Assembly (NCBI GenBank): GCA_946887295.1
Contig: CAMPKP010000085.1
Coordinates: 1-14,113 of the forward strand
Length of the DNA stretch: 14,113 nucleotides
Source of the DNA: an uncultured Gemmatimonadota bacterium
GTDB lineage: Bacteria > Gemmatimonadota > Gemmatimonadetes > Gemmatimonadales > GWC2-71-9
Reading direction: 5' to 3'
Of the stretch, positions 1 through 5,656 are shown in pieces. The number at the start of each line of letters is the position of its first letter. Positions within the stretch are counted from its first letter, which is position 1. The notes below the pieces were generated by a model. The model had not been told where the DNA came from. It searched no databases and worked only from the letters and a program-made list of their open reading frames with translations. A program made the translations under genes and the position numbers.

Positions 1-957
1 CCTCTTCTCTCCCCCCACCCCCACCGGCACCTGGGTCCTCGCGGCTATGGTCACTCGCTCCCCCGCATTGGGAATCGGGTCTCCGGGGCGAAGTCGAAGG
101 TCCACTCGGACGTCGGTTGCCATTCCCACCGCATGCAAGTGGTTTCCCATGTCCACGACCCGCTCGACCACCAGCTCGAACGATGGCTCGCCTTCGCCGA
201 GCATCCAGGCCCCCGCCGGCACGCCGATCGTCCGCCCGCGTGCCGTGACCACCGAGTAGCCCAGCAGCTCCGCGGTCGTGCGGTCGGGGGGCCGGGCGTA
301 GATGGCGGCCTTCGGCCCCGCGGCGCGCACCCGCCCTTCGACCAACACCACGAGATGATCGGCCAGCCGGAACGCCTCCTCGCGATCGTGGGTGACGAGG
401 ATCGTCGTCGCGGCGAAGGTGGCGAGCATGCGCGGCAGGTCGTCGAGCAGCTGGACCCGGGTCACCCGGTCGATGCCGGTGAGCGGCTCGTCGAGCAGCG
501 TGACCGGCGCCCGAAGCGCGAGGGCGCGGGCGAGATTGGCTCGCTGGGCCTCACCGCTGGAGAGCTGCCGGGCCGGCCGGTCGAGGACCGGCTGGATGCC
601 GCACTCGCTCGCCGCTTCGGCTATGCGCGCGCTCCGGTCGGCCGGAGGAAGCGCTCTGAGTCGGAGCGCCAGATCGAGGTTGCGGCGCACGCTCCCCCCG
701 ACGAACACCGCCTCCTGAAAAGCGAACCCCACGTGGCGCCGGGACGCGAGATCGCGGGTCACGAGTCTCCCGCCGATCCGCACCGCACCCGCCGAAGGCC
801 GTTCGAGCCCGCCGATCAGACGCAGCAGCGTCGTCTTCCCCGAGCCGTTGGGGCCGAACACGGCGGTCGTGCTGCCGCCCGCGAACGCGAGCCGGGCGAT
901 GTCGAGCACCGTGCGGCCGCCCCGCTCGAACCGCAGGCCCTCGACCGCGACGTCCAT
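1..957 (-). CDS. tupC: Tungstate ABC transporter ATP-binding protein TupC (3' end outside window)
   Basis: ATPase subunit that would power tungstate import through the TupB permease on the cytoplasmic side. The frame is open for 319 codons from ATG at 957 to the window edge, so the C-terminus is missing. Visible motifs: Walker A GPNGSGKTT (residues 35-43), Q-loop Gln81, a variant signature LSSGE in place of LSGGQ (132-136), Walker B with LLDEP (154-158), and the switch histidine in VTHD (His190). Residues from about 235 onward lie beyond the nucleotide-binding core and resemble a TOBE-like regulatory tail. The start ATG shares one base with the stop of tupB (TGATG), indicating translational coupling. 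The substrate assignment rests on the adjacent TupA; on its own this ATPase could belong to any molybdate/tungstate/sulfate-type importer. Confidence 0.85.
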   Translation of the reverse strand, partial: MDVAVEGLRFERGGRTVLDIARLAFAGGSTTAVFGPNGSGKTTLLRLIGGLERPSAGAVRIGGRLVTRDLASRRHVGFAFQEAVFVGGSVRRNLDLALRLRALPPADRSARIAEAASECGIQPVLDRPARQLSSGEAQRANLARALALRAPVTLLDEPLTGIDRVTRVQLLDDLPRMLATFAATTILVTHDREEAFRLADHLVVLVEGRVRAAGPKAAIYARPPDRTTAELLGYSVVTARGRTIGVPAGAWMLGEGEPSFELVVERVVDMGNHLHAVGMATDVRVDLRLRPGDPIPNAGERVTIAARTQVPVGVGGEKR

Positions 958-1631
958 CAGCCGTTCCGGCGCTGCTGCACCAGTGTGAGGAGCAGGTTGA
1001 CGGCAAACGCGAGCGCGAGCAGCAGACAGCCGAGCGCCAGGGCCACCGGCAGGTTGCCGCGGCTCGTCTCGGTGACGATCGCCGTGGTGAGCACCCGCGT
1101 GCTTCCGCGGAGGTTGCCGCCCACCGTCATCGAGGCACCGACTTCCGACACGATCGCGCCGAAGCCGGCCATCACCGCCGCGAGCAGCCCCAGGCGGGCT
1201 TCGCGGCTCAGGATCCAGAGCTTGCGCAACCGCCCCGCGCCGAGGGTCGTCAACAGATCGGGCAGCTGCGCCGGCAGCGCCTGGATCGAGGCGGCGGTGA
1301 AGCCTACGACCAGCGGCGTGGCGATGACGAACTGCGCGATGACCATCGCCTGCCTGGTGTAGATCAGGCCCCAGTCACCCAGCGGCCCGCTGCGGGTGAG
1401 CAGCAGCCAGACGACCAGGCCCACCACTACCGGCGGCATCCCCATTCCGGTATTCACGGCGCCGAGCAGCACGGTGCGTCCGGGGAACCGCCCCCGCGCG
1501 AGCGCATACCCCAGCGGAACCCCGATCAGCATGGCGAGCAGCGTCGCCACTCCCGAGATCGCGAGCGTCCGGCCGATGATGCGGAACAGCTCCGCGTCCC
1601 CGCCGGTGATCAGCGCGGCCGCATCGCCCAT
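957..1631 (-). CDS. tupB: Tungstate ABC transporter permease TupB
   Basis: Inner-membrane channel subunit of 224 residues, a usual length for TupB. About five hydrophobic segments are visible (near 20-45, 55-80, 93-118, 148-170 and 195-217). The cytoplasmic EAA-type loop that contacts the ATPase lies around 121-147, followed by a stretch containing EVGASMTVGGN (163-173), the family counterpart of EFGATITFAGN in ModB. The start codon overlaps the tupA stop by one base (TGATG), and its own stop overlaps the tupC start in the same way, so tupA-tupB-tupC form a tightly coupled unit. Family membership (BPD_transp_1) is clear from the sequence; specificity for tungstate is inferred from tupA. Confidence 0.87.
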   Translation of the reverse strand: MGDAAALITGGDAELFRIIGRTLAISGVATLLAMLIGVPLGYALARGRFPGRTVLLGAVNTGMGMPPVVVGLVVWLLLTRSGPLGDWGLIYTRQAMVIAQFVIATPLVVGFTAASIQALPAQLPDLLTTLGAGRLRKLWILSREARLGLLAAVMAGFGAIVSEVGASMTVGGNLRGSTRVLTTAIVTETSRGNLPVALALGCLLLALAFAVNLLLTLVQQRRNG

Positions 1632-2461
1632 CAGGGCAGGCCCTTGCCGGCGTCGGGAAAGAAGAGCGGCTGTCCGAACCGGGCCGTGCCGAAGGCGCCG
1701 ATCATCGCCTGGACCCGCTTCGACGCCAGAAACTCGACGAGCGCGCGGGCAGCGGCGGGCCTGACCTTCGCATGCCTGGCCGGATTGACGACGTACGCGT
1801 GATAGACGTTCAACAGCTTGGGGTCGCCTTCCACCAGGGGGACGAGGTCGAGCCGCTCGCGAAGCGCGAGGTAGGTGCCGCGGTCGGTGAGAGTGTAACC
1901 CCGGCGCTCCGAGGCGACCAGCAGGGTGGCGCCCATGCCCTGTCCGGTCTCCTCCCGCAGGCCGAGCGTCGCCGGATCCACTCCCGCCGCGCTCCAGAGC
2001 TCCAGCTCCTTCTGCTCCGTGCCCGAGCCGTCACCCCGCGAGATGAAGGGCGCTCCGGCCGCGATCCTGCGCATCGCCGTCGCGAGGTCCGCGCCGCGAA
2101 CCCCCGCCGGATCCTGCTTCGGTCCGGCGAGGAGGAAATCGTTGTGCATGATCCGCCGCCCCTCCACGAGGTCACCGCGCTCGATGTACGGGCGTTCCGC
2201 CTCCGGCGCGTGCACCAGCACGGCGTCGGCATCGCCGGTGCCCGCCATCGCGAGCGCCGCGCCGCTGCCGACCGCGATCACCTTCACCTCGATGCCGCGC
2301 TCCGCCCGAAAGACCGGGAGCAGCGAGTCGAGCAGTCCGCTGTCCTGGGTGCTGGTGGTCGTGGCCAGCACCATGTCCCGGCTTTGCGCCCGTTCCGCAG
2401 GGGCATGCAGCAGGCCAGCGCCGAGCAGCAGGAAGGCGAGACGGCCGAAGAAGGGGAGCAT
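1631..2461 (-). CDS. tupA: Tungstate-binding periplasmic protein TupA
   Basis: Periplasmic solute-binding protein of 276 residues that would capture tungstate and deliver it to TupB. An N-terminal hydrophobic segment (8-20) followed by a likely cleavage near residue 25 looks like a Sec signal peptide, although the n-region has only Arg7. The diagnostic TupA motif TTTSTQDSGLL is at 34-44. SRGDGSGTEQKE (141-152), TDRGTY (192-197) and YHAYVVNP (220-227) are further family-typical blocks. The ATG at 2461 has a GAGG five bases upstream, which supports this start. It is the first gene after the only intergenic gap in the operon and has a plausible promoter of its own. TupA proteins are generally tungstate-selective over molybdate, which makes sense beside a separate ModABC. 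The family call is strong; the exact ligand is inference. Confidence 0.9.
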   Translation of the reverse strand: MLPFFGRLAFLLLGAGLLHAPAERAQSRDMVLATTTSTQDSGLLDSLLPVFRAERGIEVKVIAVGSGAALAMAGTGDADAVLVHAPEAERPYIERGDLVEGRRIMHNDFLLAGPKQDPAGVRGADLATAMRRIAAGAPFISRGDGSGTEQKELELWSAAGVDPATLGLREETGQGMGATLLVASERRGYTLTDRGTYLALRERLDLVPLVEGDPKLLNVYHAYVVNPARHAKVRPAAARALVEFLASKRVQAMIGAFGTARFGQPLFFPDAGKGLP

Positions 2462-2488
2462 CGGAACCTCGCGTGGAAGGATCGCGCA

Positions 2489-2517
2489 AACCTATCGGCC
2501 CCAGAAGCGATAGGCAA
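2489..2517 (-). promoter_or_regulatory. Candidate promoter for tupABC
   Basis: Reading the minus strand, TTGCCT (2517-2512) is followed after 17 bases by TAGGTT (2494-2489). These match the sigma-70 -35 and -10 consensus at 4 of 6 and 3 of 6 positions. A start about seven bases downstream would give a leader of about 20 bases before the tupA ATG, with GAGG inside it. The -35 box lies inside the inverted repeat at 2508-2531, and the -10 box overlaps the extra CGATAGG half-site, as expected for a repressible promoter. A similarly spaced TTGCCT/TAGCTT pair precedes the regulator gene. Sigma-70 matches in GC-rich DNA are weak evidence alone. Confidence 0.4.
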
Positions 2518-2531
2518 CGTCTTGCCTATCG
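2508..2531. promoter_or_regulatory. Perfect inverted repeat between modC and tupA, likely operator
   Basis: The arms CGATAGGCAA (2508-2517) and TTGCCTATCG (2522-2531) are perfect reverse complements separated by CGTC. A further CCTATCG, identical to the outer seven bases of the right arm, lies at 2491-2497. The repeat starts seven bases downstream of the modC stop and about 50 bases upstream of the tupA start. No T-run follows on the minus strand, which argues against a simple intrinsic terminator, although an RNA hairpin shielding the 3' end of the mod message is possible. It does not resemble the AT-rich E. coli ModE operator. A binding site for the HTH-TOBE regulator encoded at the head of the operon is the simplest reading. 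Confidence 0.55.
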
Positions 2532-2537
2532 ATCCGG

Positions 2538-3605
2538 TCACCGATACGTTCGGATGCCGGTGGCCTTGAAGCTCGCATGAACCGTCATGCCCTCGCGCAG
2601 GCCAAGGCCGTCCACCGCCTCGCGCGTGACCTCGGCCACGAGGGGCGGCCGGGTGCCCAGCACCACCCGGATGCGCTCGCCCGAGGGCGGCTCGGGTGCC
2701 AGCTCGAGGATGGCGCCGACGAAGACGTTCTGGGCGCTGCCCTCGGGCGCGTGGGGGTGGATGGTGATCTGCCGGGGGTCCACCGTGACGAACACTTCGC
2801 CCGGTCCCCCGGCGTCGGCCACGGCGAGCTCGCCCTCGGCGATCCGGACCGTCGCGGCGCCCGGGCCGGCTCCCGCGGTGCCCGCGAACAGGTTGGTGCC
2901 CATCAGCTCGGCCACGTAGCGCGAACGGGGATATCGCAGCAGCTCGTCCCGGGTGCCGGTCTGGGAGACGCGGCCGCGCTCGATCACCGCGATCCGGTCG
3001 CCGAAGAGCAGGGCCTCGATGGGGCTGTGAGTCACGTACAGCGTCACGCAGCCGAGGGCGCGGAGCAGGTCGCGCAGCTCGCCGCGCACGACCCGCCGGG
3101 TCTGCAGGTCGAGGGCGGCCAGCGGCTCGTCGAGCAGCAGCAGCCGCGGGTCGAGGGCCAGGGCACGGGCGAGCGCCGCGCGCTGCTGCTGCCCGCCCGA
3201 GAGCATCGAAGGCTTGCGCCGGGCCAGCCCGGCGATGCCCGCGCTTTCGAGAGCCCGGGCCACCCGCGGCGCGACGGTGCGGCGACGCGCCCCTCGCGCT
3301 CGAAGGCCGAAGGCGACGTTCTGTTCGACGGTGAGATGGGGGAAGAGGGCGTAGTCCTGCGAGACGTAGCCCACGTCCCGCTGCCACGCCGGCACCGCGA
3401 TTCCGGCGTCGGGCTCGGCGTACACCACGCCATCGAGCGAGATCCGCCCGCGCACGGGCTGGTCGAGCCCTGCGGCGAGCCGGAGGAGAGTGGTCTTTCC
3501 CGCCCCGCTCTCGCCCACGATCACGGTGGTCGAGCCCGGAGCCGCCCGGAGCGCGGCCTGGAGCTCGAACCCGCCCCGGCGGCTAAGGACGTCCAGCTCG
3601 AGCAC
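2538..3605 (-). CDS. modC: Molybdate ABC transporter ATP-binding protein ModC
   Basis: ATPase of the molybdate importer, 355 residues, normal for full-length ModC. Walker A GESGAGKTT is at 31-39, the Q-loop Gln at 83, signature LSGGQQQR at 135-142, Walker B LLLLDEP at 155-161 and the switch His at 193 in VTHS. A C-terminal molybdate-binding TOBE (Mop) domain spans roughly 290-352; in ModC proteins this domain senses cytoplasmic oxyanion and can inhibit transport. The start is a GTG at 3605 lying inside modB, giving a 23-base overlap and no strong independent Shine-Dalgarno, so translation is probably coupled to modB. The 3' end is followed by the only intergenic gap in the operon. The related CysA and FbpC families were considered; ModA and ModB next door and the TOBE tail favour ModC. 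Confidence 0.92.
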   Translation of the reverse strand: MLELDVLSRRGGFELQAALRAAPGSTTVIVGESGAGKTTLLRLAAGLDQPVRGRISLDGVVYAEPDAGIAVPAWQRDVGYVSQDYALFPHLTVEQNVAFGLRARGARRRTVAPRVARALESAGIAGLARRKPSMLSGGQQQRAALARALALDPRLLLLDEPLAALDLQTRRVVRGELRDLLRALGCVTLYVTHSPIEALLFGDRIAVIERGRVSQTGTRDELLRYPRSRYVAELMGTNLFAGTAGAGPGAATVRIAEGELAVADAGGPGEVFVTVDPRQITIHPHAPEGSAQNVFVGAILELAPEPPSGERIRVVLGTRPPLVAEVTREAVDGLGLREGMTVHASFKATGIRTYR

Positions 3606-4392
3606 GGTCGAAGCCGCCGATCCACGAGGGTGCCAGGCGGATGGAGAGAAGAATGCCGACTGAGAGGGCGAGGAGAATGACCGACATCGCCACCGCGGCG
3701 TCCAGGTCCGTCTGCAGCGCGACGTAGACGGCCAGCGGCATCGTCTGCGTCACGCCGGGGAGGTTGCCGGCGAAGGTGATCGTCGCACCGAACTCGCCCA
3801 GCGCCCGCGCCCACGTCATGCCGGCGCCGGCGAGCATCGACGGAAGCGCCAGCGGCAGCATCACCTGCCGGAGGGTGCGGGCCGGGGAAGCGCGCAGCGT
3901 GGCCGCCGCGTCGAGGTAGCGAGGCTCCACCTCGCTGAGCCCCGCGCGCGCGGCCGAGATGAAGAAGGGCGCGGCGATGAACGCCTGCGCGAGCACCACG
4001 GCCAGCGTCGTGAACGGGATCGAAACGCCGAGCAGCGCGAGCGTCCCGCCGGCGGGGCTGTTCCGGCCGAAGGCGAGCAGCAGCGCGAGACCCGCGACAG
4101 TCGGCGGGAGGACCATCGGCAGATCGATGAGCACTTCGACCAGCCGCTTGCCCCGGAAGGACCGCGTGGCGAGGAGATACGCCACCGGAAGTCCGAGGAT
4201 TACGACCAGTGCCGTCGCGGCAGCGCTGGTGACGAGGCTCAGCCGCAGGGCCTGGAGGAGTATCGGGTCGGCCATGCGCGCCGGCAGCTCGCTGAGCGGA
4301 ACCCGCGACACGAGGGCGGCGAGCGGCAGCCCCAGCAGACAGGAGAGCCCCGCGATGCCGAGTCCCAGGACCAGGCGAAAGGAAACCCCCAT
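3583..4392 (-). CDS. modB: Molybdate ABC transporter permease ModB
   Basis: Inner-membrane permease of 269 residues, somewhat longer than the roughly 225-230 typical of ModB because of an extra N-terminal hydrophobic segment (about 5-28). Further membrane segments are visible around 50-75, 90-110, 125-148, 180-195 and 230-252. The EAA loop that docks on ModC runs from about 154 to 180, and the block EFGATITFAGN (200-210) is highly characteristic of ModB. The ATG shares one base with the modA stop (TGATG). An internal Met at residue 40 would give the shorter, more usual length, so the start is slightly uncertain, although the overlap with modA favours the long form. Confidence 0.92.
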   Translation of the reverse strand: MGVSFRLVLGLGIAGLSCLLGLPLAALVSRVPLSELPARMADPILLQALRLSLVTSAAATALVVILGLPVAYLLATRSFRGKRLVEVLIDLPMVLPPTVAGLALLLAFGRNSPAGGTLALLGVSIPFTTLAVVLAQAFIAAPFFISAARAGLSEVEPRYLDAAATLRASPARTLRQVMLPLALPSMLAGAGMTWARALGEFGATITFAGNLPGVTQTMPLAVYVALQTDLDAAVAMSVILLALSVGILLSIRLAPSWIGGFDRARAGRP

Positions 4393-5204
4393 CAGGGAGC
4401 CGGCGGCGGTATGAACCCGTGCTCGGCCAGCGCCCTTCGTCCTTCCGGGCCACGGATCAGATCGATGAACGCGCGCGCCGTGGCCGGCGCCGAGGAGGCC
4501 GCCAGTGCCACGATGGGATAGCTCGCGGTGACGTTCGCCTCCGGCGGGATCTGCAGCGTGCGAATTCGGCCGGCGAGCCCGGAGGTGACGTCCGATTGGT
4601 AGACCATCCCCGCGTCGGCCTCGCCGAGCTGCACCTTGGCCACTACGCCTTTCACGTTCTCCTCCTCGGAGACCACGTTGGCGAGGACGCGCTGGCCGTA
4701 ATCGAGGCCGAAGCCGGGCCGCCGGGAAAGCTTCCGGAGCACTTCCCGGCTGTATGCGCCCGCGGGCACGGCTCCGGCGGCGAGCACGAGCTTGAGTCCC
4801 GGGCGCGACAGGTCCTCGAGTCGCTCGATCGCCGCCGGGTTCGCGGCGGGCAGGATCACCACGATGCGGTTGTGCGCGAAGACGACGGGGTCACCGGCGG
4901 CGAGTCCCCGGTCCCGTACGCGGACCATCCAGCGCTCGTCGGCGGAGGCGAAGACGTCCGCGGCGGCGCCCTGCTCGATCTGCGTGGCGAGCTGCTGCGA
5001 GCCCGCGAAGTTGAAGCGCAGCGTGAGGCCGGAGTGCAGGAGGCGGAAGCGCGCGCCGATATCCTCGAAGACCCGGGTGAGCGAGGCGGCCGCGAAGACG
5101 GTGAGACTCGAGGGGGCCGGAGGCCGAGCCTGCGCGCCGGCGTGCGTCGCGCTCCCTGTGGCGCCGATCGCGGCCAGCGCGAGCAGCCCTCGAAGCGCGC
5201 TCAT
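4392..5204 (-). CDS. modA: Molybdate-binding periplasmic protein ModA
   Basis: Periplasmic binding protein of 270 residues that delivers molybdate to ModB. A signal peptide with Arg5, a hydrophobic core (6-20) and cleavage near HAGAQA (21-26) precedes the mature domain. Mature-domain motifs typical of ModA are LTVFAAASLT (34-43), NFAGSQQLATQIEQGAAADVF (65-85), PAGAYSRE (147-154), NVVSEEENVKGVVAKVQLGEADAG (about 176-199) and VYQSDV (201-206). Ser41 and Ser69 sit at the positions that contact the oxyanion in ModA structures. The ATG at 5204 overlaps the regulator's stop as ATGA, which fixes the start; the long open frame upstream of it is only an extension antisense to the porin. The expected ligand is molybdate, possibly also tungstate. 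Confidence 0.93.
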   Translation of the reverse strand: MSALRGLLALAAIGATGSATHAGAQARPPAPSSLTVFAAASLTRVFEDIGARFRLLHSGLTLRFNFAGSQQLATQIEQGAAADVFASADERWMVRVRDRGLAAGDPVVFAHNRIVVILPAANPAAIERLEDLSRPGLKLVLAAGAVPAGAYSREVLRKLSRRPGFGLDYGQRVLANVVSEEENVKGVVAKVQLGEADAGMVYQSDVTSGLAGRIRTLQIPPEANVTASYPIVALAASSAPATARAFIDLIRGPEGRRALAEHGFIPPPAP

Positions 5205-5602
5205 GCGGCACCGGGCTCCCGCCCGATCATGATCTCGGTGGACTTGATGACCGCGATGACCTCGTCGCCGGCGGCGAGGCGAAGCCGCTCCGCGGATCCG
5301 CGGGTGATGACGGAGACCAGCTCCTGGTCGCCGATCAGCATCCGGATCTCCGCCATCACGCCTTCGGCCGCGACGGAGACGATGGTGCCTCTGAGCCGGT
5401 TCCTGGCACTGAGGTCCAGCCCTCCGGCGAGCTCCACCCTCGGCCTCGGCCCGCCCAGCAGGTCGTCGAGGTCCCGCCGGTCGAACAGCCACTTCCGGCC
5501 GATTCTCCGGCCCGGCAGCCTGCCGGCGCGAGCCAGCGCCTGGACCCGCTTGGTGTTGAGGCGGAGGTATCCGGCGGCCTCTTCCGTGCTGAGCAACTCC
5601 AT
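5201..5602 (-). CDS. Excisionase-type HTH plus TOBE (Mop) domain regulator, molybdate/tungstate-responsive
   Basis: A 133-residue protein and first gene of the mod-tup operon. Residues 1-50 form an excisionase/MerR-like winged helix (LSTEEAAGYL at 4-13, KRVQALARAGRLPGRRIGRKWLF at 18-40). Residues 66-128 form one Mop/TOBE domain, with SARNRLRGTIVSV (66-78) and EVIAVIKSTEIMI (114-126) as typical blocks. TOBE domains of this class bind molybdate or tungstate, so the protein most likely senses the intracellular oxyanion and controls its own operon. It is not classical ModE, which has a LysR-type HTH and two Mop domains. The ATG at 5602 has AGGAGG four bases upstream, and the stop overlaps modA by four bases. 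The domain calls are firm; the regulatory targets are inference. Confidence 0.85.
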   Translation of the reverse strand: MELLSTEEAAGYLRLNTKRVQALARAGRLPGRRIGRKWLFDRRDLDDLLGGPRPRVELAGGLDLSARNRLRGTIVSVAAEGVMAEIRMLIGDQELVSVITRGSAERLRLAAGDEVIAVIKSTEIMIGREPGAA

Positions 5603-5609
5603 GTGTCCT

Positions 5610-5625
5610 CCTAAGTGCCCCTAAG
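5610..5625. promoter_or_regulatory. CCTAAG direct repeats, possible operator
   Basis: CCTAAG occurs at 5610-5615 and again at 5620-5625, exactly ten bases apart, so both copies face the same side of the helix. They sit between the candidate -10 box and the Shine-Dalgarno of the HTH-TOBE gene, a position suited to autorepression. The central CCTA is shared with the CCTATCG half-sites in front of tupA, but the rest differs, so a common binding protein is only a possibility. Confidence 0.3.
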
Positions 5626-5656
5626 CTACCTCGTGAGAACGAAGAGGCAACTCCAT
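5621..5656 (-). other. 11-codon mini-ORF upstream of the regulator, remnant or leader
   Basis: In the second copy of the 12-base repeat the minus strand reads GGAGG, three bases, then ATG at 5656 and eleven codons (MELPLRSHEVA) ending in TAG at 5623-5621. The real regulator begins MELLSTEEAA, so the first three residues match and the rest is only loosely similar. It could be the debris of a duplicated gene start or a translated leader peptide. If the promoter proposed at 5623-5650 is right, it would lie upstream of the transcript and not be expressed. I give it little weight as a gene. Confidence 0.15.
5623..5650 (-). promoter_or_regulatory. Candidate promoter for the regulator-mod-tup operon
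   Basis: On the minus strand TTGCCT (5650-5645) and TAGCTT (5628-5623) are separated by 16 bases. Transcription starting about seven bases downstream would leave a leader of about 14 bases with AGGAGG before the ATG at 5602. The same -35 hexamer and a one-base variant of the -10 hexamer occur before tupA with a 17-base spacer. The -35 box lies right beside the divergent porin start codon, so binding here would probably affect both directions. The evidence is pattern only. Confidence 0.35.

Noticed and set aside
133..1362. A 409-codon plus-strand frame across tupC and tupB
   Set aside because: It is antisense to two well-supported transporter genes and its Arg/Pro-rich translation matches no family.
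2508..2531. Reading the inverted repeat as an intrinsic terminator of modC
   Set aside because: There is no T-run after the stem on the minus strand, the stem is only half G+C, and the extra half-site and promoter-like boxes fit an operator better.
2462..2537. A molybdenum-cofactor or tungsten-cofactor riboswitch ahead of tupA
   Set aside because: The 76-base gap is too short for the Moco riboswitch fold, and only one simple hairpin is visible.
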